A program made the translations under genes and the position numbers. From the NCBI GenBank assembly GCA_963802795.1, contig CAWDJV010000004.1, forward strand, positions 62,001-126,000: a stretch of DNA of 64,000 bases, read 5' to 3'. The notes below the pieces were generated by a model, which ran no database searches, was not told the origin of the DNA, and saw nothing but the letters and a program-made list of their open reading frames with translations. Positions 56,670 through 64,000 of this stretch are shown piece after piece. Each line of letters opens with the position of its first letter. The first letter of the stretch is position 1. This stretch comes from JAIBJN01 sp963802795 (GTDB lineage: Bacteria > Actinomycetota > Thermoleophilia > Gaiellales > Gaiellaceae).

Positions 56670-59134
56670 CGATCAAGTCGCAGGAGGCCGTCGGCGCCGC
56701 GCAGGAGCTCGCGCGCCGCGGCGGCAACCCCGAGATCTACCCCGAGCACCTGATCCTGTCGCTGCTCGACCAGGAGCTGCCGCGGACGCTCGTCGAGCGG
56801 GCAGGCGGGGCCGTCCCGGACGTCCGCGCCCGCGCGGAGGCCGCGCTCTCCGCCAAGCCGTCCGTCCAGGGCGCGGCCGCGCAGCAACCGCGCGTCTCCA
56901 CGGCCTTCTCCGAGGTGCTCGATCGCGCGGAAGAGGAGATGCGTAAGCTCGACGACGAGTACGTATCGACCGAGCATCTGCTTCTAGCCCTCGACGTCGT
57001 CGACCGCAAGGCCCTCCTCGAATCGCTGAAGGCGATTCGAGGGTCCCAGCGCGTCACCTCGCAGGACCCCGAGGGCTCCTACCAGGCCCTGGAGAAGTTC
57101 GGCCGCGACCTCACGGAGCTGGCCGAGCAGGGCAAACTCGACCCGGTCATCGGCCGCGACGAGGAGATCCGCCGGGTGATCCAGGTGCTGTCGCGCCGGA
57201 CGAAGAACAACCCGGTCCTGATCGGCGATCCCGGCGTCGGGAAGACCGCCATCGCGGAAGGCCTCGCGCAGCGGATCGTCGCGGGCGACGTCCCCGAGGG
57301 CCTCAAGGGCAAGCGCGTCTGGGCGCTCGACATCGGCGCGCTCCTGGCCGGCTCGAAGTACCGGGGCGAGTTCGAGGAACGGCTCAAGGCCGTCCTCACC
57401 GAGATCAAGGAGTCCGAGGGCGAGATCGTCCTCTTCATCGACGAGCTGCACACGATCGTCGGCGCGGGAGCCGCCGAGGGCGCCGTCGACGCGGCCAACA
57501 TGCTGAAGCCGATGCTGGCGCGCGGGGAGCTGCGGGCGGTCGGCGCGACCACGCTCGACGACTACCGCAAGCACATCGAGAAGGACGCCGCGCTCGAGCG
57601 CCGCTTTCAGCCGATCGTCGTCGGCGAGCCGGCCGTGGCGGACACGATCGCCATCCTGCGAGGCCTGAAGGAGCGCTACGAGGCGCACCACGGCGTCCGC
57701 ATCCGCGACGCCGCCCTCGTCGCCGCCGCGGTGCTGTCCGACCGCTACATCTCCGACCGCTACCTCCCGGACAAGGCGATCGACCTCGTCGACGAGGCGG
57801 CGTCACGCCTGCGCATGGAGATCGACTCGTCGCCCCTCGAGCTCGACGAGGCCGAGCGGCGCGTGCGCCAGCTCGAGATCGAGCTCGCCGCGATGGGCAA
57901 GGAGACGAAGGACGTCCGCGAGCCCGTCGAGCGCGAGCTGGCCGACGCGAAGGCGGCCCGCGACGAGCTCGCGGCCCGTTGGGCGAAGGAGAAGGAGCTG
58001 CTCGACCGCGTCAAGGAGGTCACCCAGCGGATCGACGACCTCCGCATGGAGGCCGAGCGTGCCGAGCGCACGGGCGACCTCCAGCGCGTCGCCGAGATCC
58101 GCTACGGCGAGCTGCCCGCCCTCGAGCAGGAGCTCGCCGAGCGCGAGGAGCAGGAGTTCGAGCCGATGGTGAAGGAGGAGGTCGACGAGGACGACGTCGC
58201 GGCGGTCGTTGCGCGCTGGACCGGCATCCCGGTCGACCGCCTGCTCGAGGGCGAGACCGAGAAGCTCATCCACATGGAGGAGCGGCTCCACAAGCGGGTC
58301 GTCGGCCAGGAAGAGGCCGTGGAGGCGGTCGCCAATGCGCTCCGGCGTGCGCGGACGGGCCTCCAGGACCCCAACCGCCCGATCGGGTCATTCGTCTTCC
58401 TCGGCCCGACCGGGGTGGGGAAGACCGAGCTCGCCCGCGCCCTGGCGGAGTTCATGTTCGACGACGAGCGCGCGCTGGTGCGGCTCGACATGTCCGAGTA
58501 CCAGGAGCGGCACACGGTCGCGCGCCTGATCGGCGCCCCGCCCGGCTACGTCGGCTTCGACGAGGGCGGACAGCTCACCGAGGCGGTCCGCCGCCGCCCG
58601 TACTCGGTGATCCTCCTCGACGAGATCGAGAAGGCGCACACCGAGGTCTTCGACGTCCTCCTCCAGATCCTCGACGACGGACGCCTCACCGACGGCCACG
58701 GCCGCACTGTCGACTTTCGCAACACGGTCGTGATCATGACGTCGAACCTGCGCACGGCCGACGCGATGCGGGAGTTCTTCCGCCCCGAGTTCCTCAACCG
58801 GATCGACGAGATCGTGGAGTTCAAGCTTCTCTCGCGCGAGCAGCTCGCCGAGATCGTCGAGCTCCAGCTCGAGCGACTGCGCGCCCGGCTCGCCGAGCGC
58901 GGTCTCGGCCTCGAGCTCTCGGATGCCGCCAAGGAGCACCTCGCCGAGGTCGGCTGGGACCCGACGTACGGGGCGCGCCCGCTGAAGCGCGCGCTCCAGC
59001 GCCTGGTCGAGAACCAGCTCGCACTCAGGCTCCTCGAGGGCGATTTCGCCGAGGGCGACACGGTCCGCGTGGACCTGGCGGACGGCGAGCTGGCCTTCAC
59101 GAAGGCCTCGGCGCCCGAGCCGGCGGCGGCGTAG
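56651..59134 (+). CDS. clpB: Disaggregase ClpB (AAA+ chaperone)
   Basis: 827 residues. N-domain repeats (LTIKSQEAVGAAQELARRGG, VSTAFSEVLDRAEEEMRKLD), AAA-1 with Walker A GDPGVGKTAIAEGLAQ and Walker B LFIDELHTIVGAG, a middle coiled-coil (about 395-520), AAA-2 with GPTGVGKTELARALAE and ILLDEIEKAH, pore loop GAPPGYVGFDEGG, and the C-terminal lid (GWDPTYGARPLKRALQRLVE). The segment between TSNLRTADAM and REFFRPEFLNRIDE is about 12-17 residues shorter than in ClpBs I know. Works with DnaK to recover aggregated proteins. Likely in the HspR regulon. Confidence 0.97.
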   Translation: MDFNRLTIKSQEAVGAAQELARRGGNPEIYPEHLILSLLDQELPRTLVERAGGAVPDVRARAEAALSAKPSVQGAAAQQPRVSTAFSEVLDRAEEEMRKLDDEYVSTEHLLLALDVVDRKALLESLKAIRGSQRVTSQDPEGSYQALEKFGRDLTELAEQGKLDPVIGRDEEIRRVIQVLSRRTKNNPVLIGDPGVGKTAIAEGLAQRIVAGDVPEGLKGKRVWALDIGALLAGSKYRGEFEERLKAVLTEIKESEGEIVLFIDELHTIVGAGAAEGAVDAANMLKPMLARGELRAVGATTLDDYRKHIEKDAALERRFQPIVVGEPAVADTIAILRGLKERYEAHHGVRIRDAALVAAAVLSDRYISDRYLPDKAIDLVDEAASRLRMEIDSSPLELDEAERRVRQLEIELAAMGKETKDVREPVERELADAKAARDELAARWAKEKELLDRVKEVTQRIDDLRMEAERAERTGDLQRVAEIRYGELPALEQELAEREEQEFEPMVKEEVDEDDVAAVVARWTGIPVDRLLEGETEKLIHMEERLHKRVVGQEEAVEAVANALRRARTGLQDPNRPIGSFVFLGPTGVGKTELARALAEFMFDDERALVRLDMSEYQERHTVARLIGAPPGYVGFDEGGQLTEAVRRRPYSVILLDEIEKAHTEVFDVLLQILDDGRLTDGHGRTVDFRNTVVIMTSNLRTADAMREFFRPEFLNRIDEIVEFKLLSREQLAEIVELQLERLRARLAERGLGLELSDAAKEHLAEVGWDPTYGARPLKRALQRLVENQLALRLLEGDFAEGDTVRVDLADGELAFTKASAPEPAAA

Positions 59135-59300
59135 CTATCGCTCCGTAGGCCGGGCGAGTCCCCGCGGCGAGGGCTTCCTCCGTGTGTCTCTCGGGGCACC
59201 CCGGCCCACCACCCGCTTTCGAGCGTACAGCCGAATTGCGCGCGGGTGGGGCGCGACTCCGTGTCGAAAGTGTGTCGGTGCGAAGGCGCGCGCGGTCCCT

Positions 59301-59675
59301 CTACGGAACCGCGTCGAAGAACTCTGCCTTGCCCCGTTCGGGCGGTGCTCCGTAGACGAAGAGGACGACCTCCTCGTCGCCGGCGTTGCGAAGCTGGAGG
59401 ATCGTCCCGCGCTCCACGACCACGACGCCGCCGCGCGGCACCTCGTGCCGCTCGGGCGGGTCGCCGAGGTCGACCGTCAGCGTGCCGTCGAGCACGACGA
59501 AGATCTCCTCCTGGCCCAGGTCGCGATGCCGCCGCCCGCGGGCGCCGGGCGGATAGCGCCAGACGTTCGCCCGCGAATGCTCGAGCGCCTCCGAGATCCC
59601 CGCGACCGAACGAGGGTCGTCCTCGCCGCGTGGAGCGAACGCCAACTCGCTCGCCTGGAAGATCGTGAAGCCCAC
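59301..59675 (-). CDS. Cupin domain protein
   Basis: 124 residues. A single cupin barrel: motif 1 in RYPPGARGRRHRDLGQEEIF (G-x5-H-x-H-like, with H-R-D-L-G-Q-E-E) and FVVLDGTLTVDL, motif 2 in VPRGGVVVVERGTILQLRNA. The second metal His of motif 2 is not obvious. Small stand-alone cupins bind metals or sugars; no substrate assigned. Transcribed away from the divergent LysE gene, from which it is separated by 23 bases. Confidence 0.82.
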   Translation of the reverse strand: MGFTIFQASELAFAPRGEDDPRSVAGISEALEHSRANVWRYPPGARGRRHRDLGQEEIFVVLDGTLTVDLGDPPERHEVPRGGVVVVERGTILQLRNAGDEEVVLFVYGAPPERGKAEFFDAVP

Positions 59676-59698
59676 GCGCGGAGACTACTCTCTCCCTG

Positions 59699-60328
59699 AT
59701 GAGCCAGGTCCTCGCGTTCCTCGGCATCTCGGCGCTCGTGATCGTGACGCCGGGCCAGGACACGGCCCTGACGATCCGCAACACGCTGGCCGGCGGGCGG
59801 CGGGCCGGCCTGCTGACCGCCGCCGGCGTCTCCACCGGGCAGGCCGTCTGGACGGTTGCTGCGAGCGCGGGCGTCGCCGCGCTGCTCGTCGCCTCCGAGC
59901 CGGCGTTCCTCGCCCTCAAGCTCGCCGGCGCGGCCTACCTGGTCTTCCTCGGCATCCAGGCGCTCGCCGCGGCGTTCCGCGGGAAGGGGCACGACAGCCG
60001 GCTGCCCGGGCCGGGCCCGGCGCCCCTCGCGCCGGCCGCCGCCTACCGCCAGGGGATCGTCTCGAATCTTGGGAACCCGAAGATGGCGGTGTTCTTCACG
60101 AGCCTCCTGCCCCAGTTCGCGCCCGCCGGCGGAGCCTCGTTCGCCGCCATGCTCGCGCTCGGGCTCGTCTTCTGCACGCTGACGCTCGCGTGGCTCGCCG
60201 CCTACGCGGCCGCGGTCGACCGGGCGGGGCAGTTCCTCCGCAAGGCCCCCGTTCGGCGCGTCCTCGACGCCGTCACCGGCACCGTCCTCGTCGCCTTCGG
60301 CCTTCGCCTCGCCGCGGAGGAACGCTAG
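59699..60328 (+). CDS. LysE family amino-acid efflux protein
   Basis: 209 residues with about six spans. Family signature near the N-terminus: VLAFLGISALVIVTPGQDTA, LTIRNTLAGGRRAGLLTAAG, then GAAYLVFLGIQALAAAF and AYRQGIVSNLGNPKMAVFFT (the N-P-K motif), ending in FGLRLAAEER. Exports amino acids or related small molecules, substrate unknown. The TAG stop opens a copy of the palindromic repeat. Confidence 0.92.
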   Translation: MSQVLAFLGISALVIVTPGQDTALTIRNTLAGGRRAGLLTAAGVSTGQAVWTVAASAGVAALLVASEPAFLALKLAGAAYLVFLGIQALAAAFRGKGHDSRLPGPGPAPLAPAAAYRQGIVSNLGNPKMAVFFTSLLPQFAPAGGASFAAMLALGLVFCTLTLAWLAAYAAAVDRAGQFLRKAPVRRVLDAVTGTVLVAFGLRLAAEER

Positions 60329-60368
60329 TGCCCCGAGAAGCGGGGAAGCACCGCCCGCTGGGGCACTA
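60326..60368. repeat. TAGTGCCCC palindromic repeat, 43-bp copy between lysE and a GNAT gene
   Basis: TAGTGCCCC (60326-60334) and GGGGCACTA (60360-60368), perfect 9-bp arms; inside there are further G/C-rich complementary stretches. TAG at the left end is the LysE stop, and TAG on the minus strand at the right end is the stop of the convergent acetyltransferase gene. Its centre differs from the other copies. Confidence 0.6.
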
Positions 60369-60821
60369 GAGGCGCTTCTCCAGGCAGACGCTGCGCGGGT
60401 CGTCGACGAACGGCCCGTAGCGCGGGATCGGCTCGAAGCCCGACGAGGCGTAGAGCCGGATCGCCTCTGGCTGAGCGCTGCCGGTCTCCAGCCGGACGAA
60501 GGCGTAGCCGAGCGCCCGCGCCTCGTCCTCGAGCGCGGCCAGGACGAGCCGTCCGAGGCCGCGGCCGCGCGCCGCGGGCACCACGTACATGCGCCTGATC
60601 TCGGCGGTCGTCTCGTCGTAGCGGCAAACGCCGCCGCAGGCGACGGGCTCCCCGCTCTCCCAGCCGACGAGGAACGCGCCGTCGGGCTGCTCGAAGTCGG
60701 AGGCGGAGTGCTCCCCGCCCGACCCGTCGAACCCGTCGTACCGGTCGAGCAACTCGGTGCCGAGCGCGGCGACGAGCGTGCGGGCCGGAAGAGCTTCGTA
60801 GTCCTCGCGGCGGATCTCCAC
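60366..60821 (-). CDS. GNAT family N-acetyltransferase
   Basis: 151 residues. Acetyl-CoA site VVPAARGRGLGRLVLAALED (R-G-x-G-x-G/A pattern), preceded by CRYDETTAEIRRMYV and followed by YAFVRLETGSAQPEAIRLYA, SSGFEPIPRYGP. Small soluble acetyltransferase; target not predictable. Convergent with LysE across the palindromic repeat, which supplies its stop codon. Confidence 0.9.
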   Translation of the reverse strand: MEIRREDYEALPARTLVAALGTELLDRYDGFDGSGGEHSASDFEQPDGAFLVGWESGEPVACGGVCRYDETTAEIRRMYVVPAARGRGLGRLVLAALEDEARALGYAFVRLETGSAQPEAIRLYASSGFEPIPRYGPFVDDPRSVCLEKRL

Positions 60822-60888
60822 GACGCCAGCCTAGGCAGCCTCGTGCTCGCGACGCAGGAGGGGAGCAGCGCCCGACTAGAGTCTCACC

Positions 60889-61575
60889 GTGTCGCCTCCC
60901 GACCGTCCGCTGCCCCTCGGCGAGCTGCTCGCCGAGACCATCCGCATCTACGGCGACCGCCTCCGGGCCGCGCTCGGCCTCGGGGCCGTCGTCGGAGGCG
61001 CCTTCCTGGCCGCGCGCGCCGCGCCGACGCTTCTCGAGGTGCTCGTCGTCTCGCTCGCGTTCACGGCGACCTACGGCGCCGCGGCGAGGATCGTCTCGGG
61101 CGATTCTTTCGCGGAGGCATGGGCGCAGGTCGGGGTGCGCGCTCCGGTGCTCATCGTCCTCACGTTCGTGGTCGCCGTCCCTTTCGCCATCGCGGTGGGC
61201 TACCTCTTCCTCCTCATCCTCGCCGTCCTCTGGCTTGCGCTCGCAGGCTTCTCGATCCCGGTCGCCATGCTGGAGCGGGAACAGGACGGCGGCGGCGTCT
61301 TCGCACGAATCGCGTACTCCCTCGACCGGTCGCTGCGCCTCGCGCGGGCCGAGTACCTGCACGCAGCGGGTGTCGTGGCCGGGCTCGTAATCGCGTACCT
61401 CGTCCTCGGCGTCCTGATCGGGCTCGCGCTCGCGGGCTTCGCCGACAACGGACGGCTCGTCGCGGTCGCGCTGGCCCAGCTCGTCCTGGCGCCGCTCTTC
61501 TTCCTCGGGCTCGCGGTCCTCTACTACGAACAGCGGGCGCGGGCCGCTGTATCCTCGCCGCGCGAACCCGCGTAG
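60889..61575 (+). CDS. Membrane protein of unknown function (228 aa)
   Basis: From GTG 60889. A cytoplasmic N-terminus with LPLGELLAETIRIYGDRLRA, then about five to six spans (ALGLGAVVGGAFLAARAA, VLIVLTFVVAVPFAIAVGYL, FLLILAVLWLALAGFSIPVA, AAGVVAGLVIAYLVLGVLIG, LAQLVLAPLFFLGLAVLYYE) and a loop RIAYSLDRSLRLARAEYLHA. The overall pattern (IYGDRL, then SLDRSLRLAR) resembles DUF975/YciC-like glycerophospho-membrane proteins, but I would not name it. Followed by a GYD protein gene 8 bases later. Confidence 0.65.
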   Translation: MSPPDRPLPLGELLAETIRIYGDRLRAALGLGAVVGGAFLAARAAPTLLEVLVVSLAFTATYGAAARIVSGDSFAEAWAQVGVRAPVLIVLTFVVAVPFAIAVGYLFLLILAVLWLALAGFSIPVAMLEREQDGGGVFARIAYSLDRSLRLARAEYLHAAGVVAGLVIAYLVLGVLIGLALAGFADNGRLVAVALAQLVLAPLFFLGLAVLYYEQRARAAVSSPREPA

Positions 61576-61583
61576 GAGGAGAG

Positions 61584-61868
61584 ATGCCCAAGTACCTGAT
61601 GCTGTCGACGTTGAACGAGCAGGGCCTGCAGACACTGCGTGCGAACCCGGACCGCCTCCGGGAGGTCAACAAGGACGTCGAAGAGCTGGGGGCGAAGGTG
61701 CTGCACCAGTGGTTCATCCTCGGCCCGCACGACTTCGTGAACATCATCGAGGCCGAGAGCTCGTCGGTGATCGCCGAGGTCTCGATCGCGCTCGGCGCGC
61801 GCGGGAGCGTGCACACGGAGTCGTACGAGATGCTCGACGTGGACGACCTGTTGAAGATCCTCGCGTAG
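61584..61868 (+). CDS. GYD domain protein
   Basis: 94 residues from ATG 61584, with a strong GGAGGAGAG ribosome site. A dimeric ferredoxin-like fold: MPKYLMLSTLNEQGLQTLRA, VLHQWFILGPHDFVNIIEAE (normally G-x-Y-D; here G-P-H-D), SSVIAEVSIALGARGSVHTE, ending LKILA. GYD proteins are small, usually of unknown role. Probably co-transcribed with the membrane protein before it and the 74-aa ORF after it. Confidence 0.85.
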   Translation: MPKYLMLSTLNEQGLQTLRANPDRLREVNKDVEELGAKVLHQWFILGPHDFVNIIEAESSSVIAEVSIALGARGSVHTESYEMLDVDDLLKILA

Positions 61869-61878
61869 CGAACAGTCG

Positions 61879-62103
61879 ATGGACGAGGAGCCGATCCGCC
61901 TCCCGGACTGGCTCGCCGCCGAGGTCGACTCGTGGCCGCAGGACGCGTGGGGCGCACACCAGACGCGCCTGCTCCTCCGCGACGGCCGCGTGCTCGAGCC
62001 TGTGGCCGTCCTGCCCGGCGGTGACGTGGTCGGGTGGGGCGGGGCCGGCGACGTTGCGTTTTCCGCCGACGACATCGTCGCCATCGAGCGCATCGACGAC
62101 TGA
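61879..62103 (+). CDS. Hypothetical protein (74 aa)
   Basis: Starts at ATG 61879, 10 bases after the GYD gene stop. Acidic, beginning MDEEPIRLPDWLAAEVDSWP and ending in a compact beta region RLLLRDGRVLEPVAVLPGGD, FSADDIVAIERIDD, reminiscent of small SH3-like or Hfq-like barrels. No family recognised. Normal codon bias for the window and operon-like spacing support it as real. Confidence 0.6.
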   Translation: MDEEPIRLPDWLAAEVDSWPQDAWGAHQTRLLLRDGRVLEPVAVLPGGDVVGWGGAGDVAFSADDIVAIERIDD

Positions 62104-62115
62104 CGCACCCCGCCT

Positions 62116-62685
62116 TCAGTCGGTGAAGACGTAGTCGAGCTGTGCCCCGACGTGGCAGCTCCAGCAGACTGCGCCGCCGGCGACCTCTCCGAAGCGGTCC
62201 CCGGCCGCCTCGCGCGTGTACTCGACGAAGATCCAGTCGCCGTGGTCCGGGTCGGCGCCTCGCTCCTTGCGCATGGTCGCGACGAGCCCGACGAAGTCGG
62301 CGCCCGGTCGCCGCGCCTCCTTGACGACAACCGTTCCCGCCGGAAAGAGGCCGTTCGGGCGGCGCCGCTTCGTTGCGAAGACGTTCTTCGTCCCGTTATG
62401 CGGGTCCGATGCCCTCGGGGGAATCGGCGCGTCGTTCAGCTTCGCCCAGTCGCGGTAGCCGGCGACGAAACGCGGGAGGCCGGGGGGAGGCTTCGGCGCC
62501 TCGGCCTCGGTGGTGGTCTCCTCGGTGGCGGCGGCCTCGCTGGTCGCCTCCGTCGTGGTCGTCTCCGGTACGGTCGTCGTCGTGGGCGCCGCCTCGGAGG
62601 TTGCCGGAGCCGAGCCTTCCTCGGCCTCGCCGCCGCAGGCTGCGAGCAGGGCGACGACGAGGACGGCGAGCGACGCGTGCCTCAC
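62116..62685 (-). CDS. Cytochrome P460 family lipoprotein
   Basis: 189 residues. Lipobox LAVLVVALLAACGG (Cys about residue 17), a long Thr/Glu/Ala-rich linker (about 25-65), then FVAGYRDWAKLNDAPIPPRA, NVFATKRRRPNGLFPAGTVV, DWIFVEYTREAAG and the single c-type haem site C-W-S-C-H (GGAVCWSCHVGAQLDYVFTD). The fold matches cytochrome P460-like domains, which bind a modified haem (Lys cross-link) and can oxidise hydroxylamine; whether this one is catalytic is unknown. No haem-maturation or electron-partner gene is nearby. Confidence 0.82.
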   Translation of the reverse strand: MRHASLAVLVVALLAACGGEAEEGSAPATSEAAPTTTTVPETTTTEATSEAAATEETTTEAEAPKPPPGLPRFVAGYRDWAKLNDAPIPPRASDPHNGTKNVFATKRRRPNGLFPAGTVVVKEARRPGADFVGLVATMRKERGADPDHGDWIFVEYTREAAGDRFGEVAGGAVCWSCHVGAQLDYVFTD

Positions 62686-62723
62686 TACTACACCGAGCCT
62701 AGCCCACGATTCTTACGGGGCCC

Positions 62724-63624
62724 TTACTCGAGCCTGGAGTAGGCGACCGCCACCTCGGCCGCGAGCGCGGCGTTCTCGACGACGAGCTTCTTGTTCGCCT
62801 CGACGGTGGCGCCGCCGCTCGCCTCGTGGACGTAGGCGAGGACGAAGGGCGTGACGTCCTGTCCCTGCACGCCCGCCCGCGAGGCCTCCGCGACACCCGC
62901 CTCGATCAGCTCCTCGACGTCCAGACTCTCGTCGGGCGGCCGCGCCAGCAGGAGCGCCGAGTGCCGGCCTAGGCGCCAGTGGTACTGGGCGATCTGCGCC
63001 ACTTCCTCGACCGTCAGAACCCGTGTCGAGACGGGCGGCCCTCCCTCGCGCGCGTAGAAGAGGGGGATCGTGTCCGTCCGCCAACCGAGCACCGGGACGC
63101 CGATCGTCTCCAGAACCTCGGCGGTGGCCTGCACGTCGAGCAGCGACTTCGCGCCGGACGCGACGACCAGGGCCTCCGTCCGCGCGAGCTCGCCCACGTC
63201 GGCGGAGATGTCCGGGCGCTCGCTCCAGCCGCGGTGAACGCCGCCGAGGCCCCCGGTCCCGAGGAAGCCGATGCCGACCGTGCGGCAGACCGCGAGAGTC
63301 GCGCCCGCCGTCGTCGCGCCGAGATCGCCCTGCACCGCGCACGCAGCCAGGTCGCGCGGGCCCACCTTCCGGGCCTCCGGTGTCGCGCCGAACCGCTCGA
63401 GCTGCTGCCTCCTCCAGCCCGACCTGGATGACGCCGTCGATGACCCCGACGGTCGCGGGCACCGCCCAGGCTGCCCGGACGCGCCGCTCGGACTCGAGCG
63501 CCACGGCGATGCCCTCCCCCTCCGGGAAGCCGTGGGAGACGAGCGTCGTCTCGAGCGCGACGACGGGGCGCCGCGCTTCGAGGGCGGCGCGCACTTCCGG
63601 ATGGATGCGGACGAGCTCGGCCAT
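62724..63624 (-). pseudogene. psuG: Pseudouridine-5'-phosphate glycosidase, frameshifted
   Basis: The ATG at 63624 opens MAELVRIHPEVRAALEARRP, VVALETTLVSHGFPEGEGIA, VPATVGVIDGVIQVGL; after a shift near 63408 the other frame gives RFGATPEARKVGPRDLAACA, GATTAGATLAVCRTVGIGFL, TGGLGGVHRGWSERPDISAD, SGAKSLLDVQATAEVLETIG, GWRTDTIPLFYAREGGPPVS and TPFVLAYVHEASGGATVEAN. Together about 299 residues, a complete PsuG, which releases uracil from pseudouridine 5'-phosphate. Six bases after the PfkB-type kinase stop. The break lies in GGAGGCAGCAGC and may be a sequence error. Confidence 0.8.
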
Positions 63625-63630
63625 GGGGAG

Positions 63631-64000
63631 CTACGGCATCGCCCCCATCCTCGCGACGCAGCGTGCCGCCGCGTCGAGCGCGAGCTCGGCTCCTCCGAGT
63701 AGGAAGCCCGCCGCGAAGGCGTCGCCCGCCCCGGTCGTGTCCACGACTTCGGCGTCCACGGAGGGCAGCTCCGTGCTGCGGCCCGCGCTTCGCACGACGC
63801 AACCGCCAGCCCCACGCTTGACGACGGTCGTCTCCGCGTCGAGCGGGCCGACGAGGGCCGACTCCGCCTCGTTGGCGAAGACGATCTCGGGAGCCACGTC
63901 GGCGACCGTCGCTCGGAAGGCCTCGACCCCGGTCTGCTCGATCGCCGCGGTGGAGGAGAGGTCGACGCTCACCCGCGGCGCGCGCCTCGCGGCGGCGAGA
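63631..64000 (-). CDS. PfkB family kinase, probable pseudouridine kinase (C-terminal part)
   Basis: The frame is open to the window end, so the N-terminus is missing. Visible C-terminal motifs: IVFANEAESALVGPLDAE, TTVVKRGAGGCVVRSAGRST and the PfkB signature VVDTTGAGDAFAAGFLLGGA with the catalytic Asp. It phosphorylates a nucleoside or sugar; adjacency to psuG makes pseudouridine the likely substrate. Confidence 0.8.
   Translation of the reverse strand, partial: LAAARRAPRVSVDLSSTAAIEQTGVEAFRATVADVAPEIVFANEAESALVGPLDAETTVVKRGAGGCVVRSAGRSTELPSVDAEVVDTTGAGDAFAAGFLLGGAELALDAAARCVARMGAMP

Noticed and set aside
1..64000. CRISPR arrays, defence islands or a biosynthetic megacluster
   Set aside because: No regularly spaced repeats, Cas, restriction, toxin-antitoxin pair, NRPS or PKS genes are visible; the RHH domain found is fused to Ino1.

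Overview
The window is very GC-rich (roughly 70% by eye) and densely coded on both strands. GTG starts and ATGA/GTGA stop-start overlaps are common. An HspR-type dnaK-grpE-dnaJ-hspR-clpB cluster, an NrtR/nicotinamidase pair and an inositol-phospholipid operon (Ino1 plus a CDP-alcohol phosphotransferase) point to an actinobacterium. A deep-branching soil lineage such as Thermoleophilia/Gaiellales is my best guess, but this is inference from gene content only. Both ends are cut inside genes.

Layout. 1-8.7 kb: truncated YpfJ-type metallopeptidase, a two-domain ABM-like protein, two small ORFs bracketed by hairpins, a DUF255/YyaL protein, a divergent nicotinamidase/NrtR pair sharing a palindromic operator, a frameshifted secreted Rpf-like protein, two small membrane proteins and a diguanylate cyclase with a WhiG/FliA-like promoter. 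8.8-12.6 kb: tRNA-Ala(TGC) followed by a decayed integrated element, with a 47-bp copy of the tRNA 3' end, putative integrase arm sites, a broken beta-propeller gene, a PPOX-like protein, a frameshifted tyrosine recombinase and a broken HNH gene. 12.6-18.3 kb: GtrA protein, a secreted repeat protein and a minus-strand operon of citryl-CoA lyase, PaaK-like ligase, VOC protein, GST and MetE-C protein. 18.4-26.8 kb: an exported set (PQQ sugar dehydrogenase, lipoprotein, LVIVD/PA protein, PepX-like peptidase) and a polysaccharide deacetylase.

26.8-33.6 kb: a 23-residue membrane peptide coupled to a DUF6766-like protein, a minimal metallopeptidase, rhomboid, argF, arcC, a cDPG-synthetase-like GTPase and an M3-like peptidase, then divergent YjbQ. 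34-39.6 kb: surface-polysaccharide genes (two processive GT2s, UDP-GlcNAc 2-epimerase, a HEAT-repeat membrane protein). 39.6-45.9 kb: RlmD methyltransferase, phosphoesterase, membrane protein, UDG-like protein, a GT4-PHP fusion and a Tat-exported cyclase. 46-49 kb: the inositol-lipid operon, in which Ino1 is fused in frame to a tandem ribbon-helix-helix domain. 49-64 kb: moaA, EamA transporter, PLP decarboxylase, chaperone cluster, cupin, LysE, GNAT, membrane/GYD/small proteins, a cytochrome P460 lipoprotein and psuK-psuG.

Two window-wide patterns matter. First, at least ten conserved genes carry apparent single-base frameshifts, concentrated at 5-6, 9-13, 15-24 and 37-38.5 kb and at 63.4 kb, while 24-36 and 39-63 kb are clean; local sequence error is at least as likely as real decay. 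Second, a dispersed palindromic repeat with TAGTGCCCC / GGGGCACTA ends occurs at three loci and as a half copy at a fourth, several times supplying the stop codon of the preceding gene.
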